A stretch of DNA of 51,083 bases from NCBI GenBank assembly GCA_001464505.1, contig LNEH01000193.1:1-51083 (forward strand). Direction: 5' to 3'. The DNA is from Verrucomicrobia bacterium Ga0077533 (lineage in GTDB: Bacteria > Verrucomicrobiota > Verrucomicrobiia > Opitutales > Opitutaceae). The translations under genes and the position numbers were made by a program. This document shows, in pieces, positions 1-7,616 of the stretch; positions within the stretch are counted from its first letter, which is position 1, and each line of letters opens with the position of its first letter. The notes beneath the pieces are model-generated. The model was not told the DNA's origin and did not search any database. It worked only from the letters and a program-made list of their open reading frames with translations.

Positions 1-15
1 AGGAAATATCCACCC

Positions 16-234
16 ATGAAAAAACTATACGTCAAAGAGGACAATGACCACCGCCCGCTCGACTGGAGCAAGGCCCGCCGCGCCGTGTTTCCCAACCTGA
101 AGCCAAGCAGCAGCTCCATCTCCCTGCGGATGCCCAACATGGTGCTGGCCCGCCTGAAGATGAAGGCGCACAAGCAGGGCGTGCCATACCAGTCCTACAT
201 CAAGACCGTCCTGGCCAAGGAAGTGGCCCGCTAA
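16..234 (+). CDS. CopG/BrnA-type antitoxin (RHH), toxin partner outside window
   Basis: This 72-residue protein resembles the CopG-type antitoxins that pair with BrnT-like toxins. It has a short N-terminal segment with the family-like stretch LDWSKARRAVFPNLKPS, then a ribbon-helix-helix core (SISLRMPNMVLARLKMKAHK) and a VPYQSYIK tail. Such antitoxins bind their own promoter as dimers and neutralise an mRNA-cleaving toxin. The start is the ATG at 16, preceded by an AGGAAA-like ribosome site at 1-6. The toxin gene normally lies immediately upstream, so it is probably cut off by the window edge. The stop overlaps the stop of the convergent kinase gene by a few bases, leaving no room for a terminator. 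The family call is from recognised sequence style; the identity of the toxin is inference. Confidence 0.75.
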   Translation: MKKLYVKEDNDHRPLDWSKARRAVFPNLKPSSSSISLRMPNMVLARLKMKAHKQGVPYQSYIKTVLAKEVAR

Positions 235-2486
235 TCCTCGGTCGGTCGCAGCACCAACCGGTAACCCATCGCGTCGGTCGGCCTGGTCTCCGGGGTCAGC
301 TCGATCCGGGAAGCAGAACGGCAGTGGACGGGGCCGACTTTCCAACTGCCTCCGCGCAGGACGGGTTCGCGGGCGCTCCGCACGCCGTGGGCCCACTCGC
401 CCACGTTGCCCAGCATGTCGTAGAGTCCCCAGCCGTTCGGCTTGAATCTGGCGACGGGCGAAGGCGCATCCTGCGCGCCGCCGCGCAGGTAGAAAGCCAG
501 CGCGTTCAATGCCGGGTCGTCCCGTTCACTGGTCAGCTGGCTGCCATCGTTGAATCCTGTTTCGGTGCCGGCGCGGCAGGCATATTCCCACTCCACTTCC
601 GTGGGCAGGTCGGCCTTGTAGGGCAGCCCGAGCTTCCGCAGCACCTCATTGGCTTTGTCCAGCACGCCGCCGGTCCCGACCAGATCGCGCCACGCCACTT
701 GCTCCACCGGCCGCGTCTCGTCGCCCAGCGCGCGGCTGGTGCTGGGGTTCTTGCCGGTGAGCGTCCGGTGCTGCCGCTGTGTCATCTCCGTCTCCGCGAC
801 ATAAAACCCCTTGGGGATGTCCCTTTTCGCCTGGGTGAGATCGGTGCGCTGGCGGCCGCGCTCATCCGGCGGGGAGCCGAGGAAGAATTCACCCGGCGGC
901 ACCCATTTGAATTTCAGCTCGCCGCCGTCCGGCAGTTTCACGAGCACCGAGGCGGGCGGGGGCAGACGAATCATTTCCAGGGGAATGCTTTCCGTGGTCG
1001 CCAAGACATCCACTCCCAGTTCGAGTGTCTGATACTTCGGCGCACTGGCCGTCAGCGTGACCCGGCCGGGTCGCAGCTCAATCACCGCGGCCCCGCTGCC
1101 GTCGGCGGTAGCCGTTCTCTCCCCAATCTTGAGCCGGGCCATCGCGGGCAAGCCGGTGAACCGCACCGGGTGCGGCGGCAACAGCACCAGCGGCACCGTG
1201 GCCTCGGTTTCGTTTTCGCTCCCGCCGACCTCCCCTGCCCAATCCACATGCCCCGGCGCCGTGACACGCACCAACTGCGGGCCCGGGGGCAGATCCAACG
1301 GCATCCGGCCGGTTGTGCCCACGGAAAGATTGCGTTCGCGGTAGGTCACTACCGCGCCCGGAGGCAGCCCGGTGAGCACGAACCGGCGATTGGCGGGACC
1401 CGTCGTCTTCGCGGCAAGCGGTTCCGGCAGTAGCTTTTCAACCGCGGGCAACTGGAGCGCGGGAGCTTCGACGGCGGGTTGGCTCTCCGGTGCCACCACG
1501 ATCGGTGGCGCCGGCCGCGGCCACTGCCAGACCGCCACCCCGATGGCTGCCAGGGCCGCCAGTCCAACCGGCAGGAGCCAGCGCCTGCCGCCGCTCTTCT
1601 GCTGGATTTGGCGCAGGGCCGTCAGGGCCGCCGCCGCGGTCTGGTAACGTTGCGCCGGATCTTCCGCCAGGCAGGTGCCGATGAATTTATCCCAACGCTG
1701 GTCGAGCCCGGGCACGAGGCGGCTGGCAAGTTGGGCCATCCCATGCGGCTTCCGGCCGGTCAGCACATAATAAGTGATCACGCCCAGCGCATAAATGTCG
1801 GAGCGCAGATCGGACGGGCGCATGTTGCGCGCCTCGGGCGACATGAAATCGATGGTGCCGACCATCATCCCGGTCGTGGTGACGCTGTCGCCGGTGAACG
1901 GCGACGCGGTGCCGCCGGTGCGGCGGTATTCCTCGTCGGCCACCGCCCGGGCCAGGCCGAAGTCCGAGATTTTGGCCTCGCCCGATTTTTCCAGCAGCAC
2001 ATTGGCCGGCTTCAAGTCACGGTGGATGACCCCGGCCTCATGGGCATGCTGCAGCCCCTGCAAAATCTGGTCCATCAGGCGCTGCACCTCGGCGGGAGGG
2101 GCGCCGCCGCCGGGTTGGCGGTTCTTCTCGAACCATTCCTCAAACGAGCCCCCGTCGATATATTCCAGCACCAGGTAGAGCTTGCCCTGGCTCTCGCCAA
2201 AATCGGTCACGTTGACGATATGGGCGTGCTTGAGCTTGGCAATTGTCGTGGCCTCGCGCTTGAACCGCTCCACGAAGGATTTCTCCTGCGCCAGCACCGC
2301 CGGCAGGGCCTTCAGGGCGAACTGCTTCTTCAACGCCGTGTGTTCCACGAGGTAAACCACGCCCATCCCGCCCTGCCCCAGCACCTTTTTCACGGAGTAT
2401 TGCCCGACCACATCCCCGGCCTGGAACAGGTCGCTTTTAATCCCGGCGCGCGGCGCGAAAACAGTTTTATCCGATGCGGGATCCAT
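231..2486 (-). CDS. Membrane Ser/Thr protein kinase with C-terminal FGE-sulfatase (SUMF1-like) domain
   Basis: This is a 751-residue Hanks-type kinase. The glycine loop GQGGMG is at about residues 37-42, the ATP-binding lysine is in ALKA at about 59, the catalytic HRD is at 155-157 and DFG is at 175-177. A single membrane helix (about 303-321) follows, so the kinase faces the cytoplasm. The C-terminal part should lie in the periplasm. It contains beta-rich PEGA-like segments (about 365-500) and then a formylglycine-generating-enzyme-like domain from about 520 (VPPGEFFLGSP through LRGGSWKVG). In bacteria this fold often serves as a ligand- or protein-binding module rather than a sulfatase maturase, so enzymatic activity is not assured. 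The gene is divergent from a PEGA/propeller gene and close to an FHA gene, which suggests a small phosphosignalling group. Confidence 0.88.
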   Translation of the reverse strand: MDPASDKTVFAPRAGIKSDLFQAGDVVGQYSVKKVLGQGGMGVVYLVEHTALKKQFALKALPAVLAQEKSFVERFKREATTIAKLKHAHIVNVTDFGESQGKLYLVLEYIDGGSFEEWFEKNRQPGGGAPPAEVQRLMDQILQGLQHAHEAGVIHRDLKPANVLLEKSGEAKISDFGLARAVADEEYRRTGGTASPFTGDSVTTTGMMVGTIDFMSPEARNMRPSDLRSDIYALGVITYYVLTGRKPHGMAQLASRLVPGLDQRWDKFIGTCLAEDPAQRYQTAAAALTALRQIQQKSGGRRWLLPVGLAALAAIGVAVWQWPRPAPPIVVAPESQPAVEAPALQLPAVEKLLPEPLAAKTTGPANRRFVLTGLPPGAVVTYRERNLSVGTTGRMPLDLPPGPQLVRVTAPGHVDWAGEVGGSENETEATVPLVLLPPHPVRFTGLPAMARLKIGERTATADGSGAAVIELRPGRVTLTASAPKYQTLELGVDVLATTESIPLEMIRLPPPASVLVKLPDGGELKFKWVPPGEFFLGSPPDERGRQRTDLTQAKRDIPKGFYVAETEMTQRQHRTLTGKNPSTSRALGDETRPVEQVAWRDLVGTGGVLDKANEVLRKLGLPYKADLPTEVEWEYACRAGTETGFNDGSQLTSERDDPALNALAFYLRGGAQDAPSPVARFKPNGWGLYDMLGNVGEWAHGVRSAREPVLRGGSWKVGPVHCRSASRIELTPETRPTDAMGYRLVLRPTED

Positions 2487-2590
2487 GGTGGGACAGCGCA
2501 GAATGAACCAGCCCCCCCGCCCAGTGGCCAGTCAGAAACTGAAATGCCGGGTTGACCGGCCTTCCCCTGCGGGGCTTAGCTAGCGGCATC

Positions 2591-4387
2591 ATGCTGCGCA
2601 AGCTTTGCCGCTCCACCGCGATCCTCACGCTGGCTCTAGCCGCCGCCGCCCCGGGCTGGGGTGTCCCGCTCAAGGTCAATGTCTCCCCGGCCGGAGCCAC
2701 CATTGTCACCGAAACCGGTCAGCGTCTCCCCGCCCCTGCCACCATTGACCTCAAGCGGCGGGACGCCCCGTATCACTTCACCATCGAGAAATCCGGCTAC
2801 CAGACCGAGACCGCCTCCTGGCACACCAAGGAAAAGGTGCGCGAAATCTCCGTCACGCTCCACCCCCTCTTCACCGAGAGGGAAGTGACCATCCGCTCGA
2901 ATCCCGACGGTGCCGCCGTCACTATCAACGGCCAGCCGGCCGGCGTCACGCCGCTCACCAAGGCGGCCACGTTCTCCCGCGACGACAAGAACTCACCCTG
3001 GAAGCCGCTCAGCGTCACCATCACCAAACCCGACTACCAGAGCGAGTCGCTCGCCCTCCCTTACGACAATCCCACCGCTTCGCTGCTCCTCGGCCAGCTG
3101 CGCAAGGAACGCGTCTTCAGCGTCGATGCCAAAGCCACCGACGGCTCGCCCATCCAGGCCAGCCTCACGCTGGATGGCCGCGAACTCGGCGCCGCCCCGC
3201 AGAAGGTTCCCGTTGTCTTCACTCGCGCCGACAAATCGAAGCCCTGGCCGGCCTTTGTGCTCCGCGCTGAAATCCCCACCATCTATCAGCCGGCGCAGGT
3301 CACGCTCACGCACGATTACAACGACATCTTCTCCTTCACCCTCAAGGCCGTCACCGAGCTTCCCGTCGGACTCTACACCCCCACCGTCGATCTGACCGCC
3401 ACCGGGGCGCGCCTGGCGGTCAACCAGACCACCCGGCTTGGCACCCTCGACACCGGCGAGCGCGTCGCTGATATCGCCGGGCTCGCCCGCCTCACCCGCT
3501 TTCTCCGCCGCGACCAGAACCTCAAGGCCCCGCTGTCGGCGCTCAACTCCTACGCCATCACCCCCGACGGCGAGTCCGCCATCCTCTCCGTCACCTCGCA
3601 GGATGACACCGGCAGGTTCTACTCCGCCCTGTTCCTCAAGCGCATCGAGGACGATGGTGGCGGCACCGCGCGGCTGATCGACAACAACAAGCGCTACTTC
3701 GACAGCTTCCCGATCATCGCGCCCGACGGCAGCGGCATCCTCGTGTTCCAGTCCAACCGGGGCGATCTCAACAAGTTCGACGTCTTCCGCATCAACTTCG
3801 CCGACAACCGCACCGCCGGCGGCGTCTCCCGCATCACCAACGACCAGCGCTTCAACTACGGGCCCAGTTATACCGACAGCAACCGCGAGGTCGTCTATCT
3901 CTCCATCGAGCCCAACTACCCGCCCGCCCGCCCCCAGCTCAGCACGGTCAAGCTCGACGGCGCGTTGCCCACCCAGTTCCAGATCAACGCCGAGGAGGTC
4001 AGCCACCGCGAGCATTCCAAGATCCTCTTCACCCGCATGGACGAGTCCACCGGCAAGCGCCAGATCATCTCCGTCGAACCCGACGGCCGGCTCGAGACCA
4101 ACCTGGTCTCCGATGATTCCTTCCTCGCCGCCAACTGTTTCAATCCCGTCGCCAGTTTCGCCAGCCCCGTCCGCATCCTCTTTGTCTCCGACCGCGGCAA
4201 GGACGACCAGGGCCGCGCCAACAACAACATCTACGTGATGAACGCGGACGGCTCGCAAATCCAGCAGCTCACGTCGAACGGTTCCGACGACATCCTCCCC
4301 GCCTGGTCGCCCACCGACCCCGGCGTGGTTTACTTCCTTTCCAACCGCGGCGGAGCCTACAATCTCTGGCGCCTCCGCTTGAAGTAA
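2591..4387 (+). CDS. Exported PEGA-repeat and TolB-like beta-propeller protein
   Basis: This 598-residue exported protein begins with a clear signal peptide (MLRKLCRSTAILTLALAAAA). I therefore chose the ATG at 2591 over an in-frame TTG at 2552. The mature N-terminal half carries at least three PEGA-type beta repeats, recognisable by phrases such as NPDGAAVTINGQPAGVTPLT and a distant copy around DGRELGAAPQKVP. The C-terminal half (about 300-598) has TolB/WD40-like blades with typical DGS..QLT and SPTDPGVVYFLSNRGG motifs. Such proteins sit in the periplasm or on the outer membrane and bind peptidoglycan or partner proteins. The gene is divergent from the kinase that also carries PEGA-like segments, and is followed by the FHA gene on the same strand about 110 bp later. 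The specific role is unknown. Confidence 0.8.
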   Translation: MLRKLCRSTAILTLALAAAAPGWGVPLKVNVSPAGATIVTETGQRLPAPATIDLKRRDAPYHFTIEKSGYQTETASWHTKEKVREISVTLHPLFTEREVTIRSNPDGAAVTINGQPAGVTPLTKAATFSRDDKNSPWKPLSVTITKPDYQSESLALPYDNPTASLLLGQLRKERVFSVDAKATDGSPIQASLTLDGRELGAAPQKVPVVFTRADKSKPWPAFVLRAEIPTIYQPAQVTLTHDYNDIFSFTLKAVTELPVGLYTPTVDLTATGARLAVNQTTRLGTLDTGERVADIAGLARLTRFLRRDQNLKAPLSALNSYAITPDGESAILSVTSQDDTGRFYSALFLKRIEDDGGGTARLIDNNKRYFDSFPIIAPDGSGILVFQSNRGDLNKFDVFRINFADNRTAGGVSRITNDQRFNYGPSYTDSNREVVYLSIEPNYPPARPQLSTVKLDGALPTQFQINAEEVSHREHSKILFTRMDESTGKRQIISVEPDGRLETNLVSDDSFLAANCFNPVASFASPVRILFVSDRGKDDQGRANNNIYVMNADGSQIQQLTSNGSDDILPAWSPTDPGVVYFLSNRGGAYNLWRLRLK

Positions 4388-4496
4388 GCCGCGCTTGTAG
4401 CCATCTTGTCCAACCAGACCGGTGCCTTGCGCGATTCATCCTCCCTGCCTGTCGCGAAGGTGGCTGTGAACCGGGCCCCGACAAATTTCTCTCCTC

Positions 4497-5369
4497 ATGG
4501 CTGACGCTCCTCCCTCCCAAGCCTGGCTGGAACTTGCCGATGGCCGCATGCATTGGCTGGACCAGAACAACTGCACCATCGGCCGGGGCGCCACCAGCAC
4601 CCTGGTCCTCGATCTGCCCGGCATTTCCCGCAGTCATGTGATGCTGCAGCCCGGCCCCGGCGGCGGTCATCTCGTCGCTGATCTTCGCAGCACCAACGGC
4701 ACCTACGTCAACGGCCTGCGCCTCGAGCAGGTCGTGCCCCTGCGCGATGGCGACAAGATTGAGCTCGGCGATGTCACCCTCACTTATCGCTGCCAGCAGG
4801 CCACCGAGACCGGCGCCCCCGCTGCCGCCGCCCCTGGCGCGACCTCCGTGCAGATTCACTCCGGCGCCTCCTGGCTCCTGCTCCTCGACCTCATCGGCCA
4901 CACCACGCATACCCACCAGGTCGGCGCCGAGGCCGCCACCGCCGATTTCAAGCGCTGGCTCGAGCTCGTCCGCCCTGTCCTCCTCCGCTCCGGCGGCACC
5001 ATCAACGCCTACCTCGGCGACGCCGTGTTTGCCTATTGGCGGGAGGACCGCCACCCTGCGGACAAGGTCGGCGCCGCCATCGCCGAACTCGTGCGGCTCC
5101 AGACCGTGAGTCCCCGCCCCTTCCGGCTCATTCTGCATCACGCCTCCATCCGCATCAGCGGCGGCCTGCAGGGCGAATCACTCACCGGCTCGGATGTCAT
5201 CTTCCTCTTCCGCATCGAAAAATCCACCAAGAACCTCGGCTCCACCTGCATTCTCAGCGAGGCCGCCGTCCATTCGCTGAAACTCCAGTCAGCCGCCCGC
5301 CCGCTGGGCCGCCACCCGGTGCGCGACTACCCGGGCGACCACGCCTTCTTCAGCCTGTCGGCCGGCTAA
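4497..5369 (+). CDS. FHA domain fused to class III cyclase homology domain
   Basis: The 290-residue protein starts with a forkhead-associated domain (about 10-100). Its phosphothreonine-binding residues are visible: GR at 29-30, SRSH at 44-47 and TNG at 66-68. After a Pro/Ala linker comes a class III nucleotide cyclase fold (about 122-290). Both metal-binding aspartates are in place: DLIGHT (Asp131) and LGDAVFAYW (Asp175). The motif that normally reads VNxAxR is VIFLFR at 234-239, so the transition-state asparagine is missing while the arginine remains. Cyclase activity is therefore doubtful and a regulatory or degenerate domain is likely. The FHA domain probably reads a phosphothreonine made by the adjacent kinase (inference from proximity). 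No membrane segment is seen, so the protein is cytoplasmic. Its stop overlaps that of purK on the other strand. Confidence 0.82.
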   Translation: MADAPPSQAWLELADGRMHWLDQNNCTIGRGATSTLVLDLPGISRSHVMLQPGPGGGHLVADLRSTNGTYVNGLRLEQVVPLRDGDKIELGDVTLTYRCQQATETGAPAAAAPGATSVQIHSGASWLLLLDLIGHTTHTHQVGAEAATADFKRWLELVRPVLLRSGGTINAYLGDAVFAYWREDRHPADKVGAAIAELVRLQTVSPRPFRLILHHASIRISGGLQGESLTGSDVIFLFRIEKSTKNLGSTCILSEAAVHSLKLQSAARPLGRHPVRDYPGDHAFFSLSAG

Positions 5370-6493
5370 CCCGGCAGCCGCGCCTGGTATTTCCGGGCCA
5401 GCTCGAGCGCCATGTCGGCATCGCGGGCCGTCACGGTAAAGTGGCCCATTTTTCGCCCGGGGCGGGCCTCGGCCTTGCCGTAGAGGTGCAGCCGCACGTT
5501 CGGCTGCGCCAGCAGCGTGTCCCACCTGGGTTCACCGTTCGCCCACGCGTCGCCCAGGATGTTCACCATCACCACGGGCGACAGCAGCGTCACCGCGCCG
5601 AGCGGCAACCCGCAGATGGCGCGCACCTGCTGCTCGAACTGGGAAGTCATGCAGGCATCGAGCGTCCAGTGCCCGCTGTTGTGGGTGCGTGGGGCGAGCT
5701 CGTTGACCAGCACCGCGCCCGTTTTAGTGACAAAATATTCCACGCCCATCACGCCGACCAGATCGATCTTCTCCGCGATGAGCCGCGCCAGTTTTTCGGC
5801 GGCCGCCGCGACCGCCGGGGCCACCCGCGCGGGCACGATGGAGAAATCCAGAATGTGATTGGCATGAATGTTCTCCGCGACCGGAAACACCCGCACCGCC
5901 GCGTTCGGCGAGCGCGCGACGATCGCCGACACCTCGCAGGCAAAATCGATGAACTGCTCGATCACGACGGGCTGGCCGGCGAATTTCTGCGCCGCGGCCG
6001 GAATTTCCGCCTCGCTCATCACCTTGAGCTGGCCCTTGCCATCGTAGCCGAAGTCCGCCGTTTTCACCACGCAGGGCAGGCCCACCTCGCGCAGGCCGGC
6101 CGCCAGGTCGCCGCCCGCCGCCACCTCGGCAAACTTCGCCTGCGGGAATTTGTTGTCGCGCAGCCAGCGTTTTTCGCGCGCGCGGTTCTGCGTGGTCGCC
6201 AGCACGCTCCAGTGCGGCCGCAACCGTGTGATCGTCTCGATCGCCTGCAACGGCGCCGCCGGCACGTTCTCGAATTCATACGTGACGACATCGCACTCTT
6301 TCGCGAAGGCCGTCAGCGCCGCCGTGTCCTCGTAGGGGGCGTTGATCTCCTTGTGCGCCACGGCGCCGGCGGGACAATGCGCCGCCGGTTCGTAGATATG
6401 GACCCGGTAACCGAGGCGTGCCGCCGCCTGCGCGAGCATCCGTCCGAGCTGACCGCCGCCGAGCACGCCGATGGTTTTTCCCGGAAGAATCAT
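5366..6493 (-). CDS. purK: N5-carboxyaminoimidazole ribonucleotide synthase
   Basis: PurK is an ATP-grasp enzyme that carboxylates AIR to N5-CAIR with ATP and bicarbonate; PurE then isomerises the product in purine biosynthesis. The 375-residue protein has the family N-terminus GVLGGGQLGRMLAQAA, VVTYEFENVP at the end of the first domain, the ATP-grasp core (VKTADFGYDGKGQ, VIEQFIDF) and the C-terminal NELAPRTHNSGHWTLDA signature. The start chosen is the ATG at 6493, which overlaps the hicA stop as ATGA and implies translational coupling; an ATG two codons upstream (6499) is equally readable. purE lies on the same strand upstream, but a hicBA pair separates the two. The 3' end overlaps the convergent FHA gene by 4 bp. 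Confidence 0.96.
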   Translation of the reverse strand: MILPGKTIGVLGGGQLGRMLAQAAARLGYRVHIYEPAAHCPAGAVAHKEINAPYEDTAALTAFAKECDVVTYEFENVPAAPLQAIETITRLRPHWSVLATTQNRAREKRWLRDNKFPQAKFAEVAAGGDLAAGLREVGLPCVVKTADFGYDGKGQLKVMSEAEIPAAAQKFAGQPVVIEQFIDFACEVSAIVARSPNAAVRVFPVAENIHANHILDFSIVPARVAPAVAAAAEKLARLIAEKIDLVGVMGVEYFVTKTGAVLVNELAPRTHNSGHWTLDACMTSQFEQQVRAICGLPLGAVTLLSPVVMVNILGDAWANGEPRWDTLLAQPNVRLHLYGKAEARPGRKMGHFTVTARDADMALELARKYQARLPG

Positions 6494-6729
6494 GCGCATT
6501 CGTATGCCGCCAGAAAATCCTCCCGCGAGATTTGCGATTGACGCAGGATGAGGCGCAACGTGGAACCCTTGATCACGGGATGATTGGGCAAGGTCAGCGG
6601 CGTGCGGGTTCCGTCGCGATTTTGCCGCAGCATGGCAATATGCTCGCGTTCGCGCACCACCTGAAACCCCAGGCCCTTGAGCGCCCGCATAACGCGCACC
6701 CGAGGGGCATCAGCGGGAAATTTTGGCAT
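6490..6729 (-). CDS. hicA: HicA-type toxin (mRNA interferase)
   Basis: The 79-residue protein matches the HicA/YcfA fold. It has RVMRALKGLGFQVVR followed by the conserved catalytic histidine in REREHIAML, then LPNHPVIKGSTLRLILRQ near the C-terminus. HicA toxins are small double-stranded-RNA-binding-like RNases that cut mRNA when free of HicB. I placed the start at the ATG at 6729, because the upstream extension to 6765 runs back into the hicB frame and shows no family resemblance. The gene is 7 bp downstream of hicB and its stop overlaps the purK start. Antitoxin-first order is common but not universal in hic pairs. The catalytic histidine is intact, so the toxin is probably functional. Confidence 0.85.
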   Translation of the reverse strand: MPKFPADAPRVRVMRALKGLGFQVVREREHIAMLRQNRDGTRTPLTLPNHPVIKGSTLRLILRQSQISREDFLAAYECA

Positions 6730-6736
6730 GACTTGC

Positions 6737-6955
6737 TCAAACCGTCGCTTCGGCCACGAACGCATCGATCGTCGGGGTCTCGGGCGAAACCACTTCCGGG
6801 CCGAAAGTCTCGATATGGAACTTGAGCGCCGATTTCACGTCTTGCAGCGCTGCTTCGAAGGTATCGCCCTGGCCGACGACCACTCCCTCCACGCCCACCG
6901 GATAAGCCACGTAGCCATCCGCATGCTTTTCGACAATGATCTTGACGGTTTTCAT
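6737..6955 (-). CDS. hicB: HicB-type antitoxin (short form)
   Basis: This 72-residue protein has the HicB partial RNase-H-like fold. A strand region (VKIIVEKHADGYVAYPVGVEG) is followed by VVVGQGDTFEAALQDVKSALKFHIETFG, the usual HicB helix. It lacks an obvious C-terminal HTH or RHH domain, so it belongs to the short antitoxins that neutralise HicA but may need another factor to bind DNA. It lies 43 bp downstream of purE and 7 bp upstream of hicA on the same strand, and so sits inside the purine gene pair. Expression could come from a local promoter in the 43-bp gap or by read-through from purE; I could not identify a convincing promoter. Confidence 0.8.
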   Translation of the reverse strand: MKTVKIIVEKHADGYVAYPVGVEGVVVGQGDTFEAALQDVKSALKFHIETFGPEVVSPETPTIDAFVAEATV

Positions 6956-6998
6956 GGGTGGTAGTTTTGCCGGCGACCGTGAAAACGCAAGGCGGGCT

Positions 6999-7484
6999 TC
7001 AGGGCAGCCGTGCTTTCAGGATCTTTTTCGTCTGCTTCGCGCGGAAACTTTGCCACGCCCGTCTGGTCTTCGCGTCGCTTTGCGCGAGCAGCGAGGCCGC
7101 AAAAAGCGCGGCGTTGACCGCCCCGGGCCGGCCGATGGCGAACGTCGCCACCGGCACGCCGCCGGGCATCTGGACGATGGAGAGCAGCGCATCGAGTCCA
7201 TGGAGCGATGGGGTTTCGACGGGCACCCCGAGGACGGGCAGCGGGGTGAGCGAGGCCGTCATGCCCGGCAGGTGGGCGGCCCCGCCGGCCCCGGCGATGA
7301 TGAGTTTCAGGCCGCGCTTCTCGGCGGATTCGGCATAGCTGACCATGAGCTTCGGCGTGCGGTGGGCGCTGATGACGCGCTTCTCAAACGGCACCCCCAA
7401 CGCCGCGAGGGTCGCGGCGGCGTGTGACATCGTCGCCCAGTCCGAGGCGCTGCCCATAATGATTCCGACGAGTGGCTTCGCCAT
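6999..7484 (-). CDS. purE: N5-carboxyaminoimidazole ribonucleotide mutase
   Basis: PurE converts N5-CAIR to CAIR in de novo purine synthesis. The 161-residue protein carries the class I signature: [11 protein letters not shown] at the N-terminus (phosphate-binding serine loop), VISAHRTP with the catalytic histidine, [14 protein letters not shown] and [17 protein letters not shown]. The length is normal for the family and the protein forms octamers in characterised species. The start at 7484 gives [12 protein letters not shown], which fits family N-termini. Downstream on the same strand are hicB, hicA and purK; upstream, a 73-bp palindromic repeat separates it from the RDD gene. The purE-purK neighbourhood is ordinary for bacteria apart from the inserted toxin-antitoxin pair. 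Confidence 0.96.
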   Translation of the reverse strand: MAKPLVGIIMGSASDWATMSHAAATLAALGVPFEKRVISAHRTPKLMVSYAESAEKRGLKLIIAGAGGAAHLPGMTASLTPLPVLGVPVETPSLHGLDALLSIVQMPGGVPVATFAIGRPGAVNAALFAASLLAQSDAKTRRAWQSFRAKQTKKILKARLP

Positions 7485-7521
7485 TGGCCACAGCGAAAGC
7501 CTTTAAAGAAAAGGCGCAAGA

Positions 7522-7594
7522 CTGTAGCGGCGGTCTATGACCGCCGTCGAAAACCTGCGGGCACTCGTCCGGCGGTCATAGACCGCCGCTACAG
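7522..7594. repeat. REP-like inverted pair (REPIN), copy 1 of CTGTAGCGGCGGTC family
   Basis: A near-perfect palindrome about 73 bp long. The left arm starts CTGTAGCGGCGGTCTATGAC at 7522 and the right arm ends with its reverse complement at 7594, with a loop of about 23 bp. Each arm also holds a smaller hairpin (GCGGTC/GACCGC). A second copy with the same arms is at 18902-18974. The head sequence contains GTAG, the tetranucleotide typical of REP elements mobilised by RAYT (TnpA-REP) enzymes. It lies between the RDD gene stop and the purE start and could act as a transcription or mRNA-decay boundary. Confidence 0.85.
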
Positions 7595-7616
7595 GGCAGG
7601 CACATATTCGATTTGC

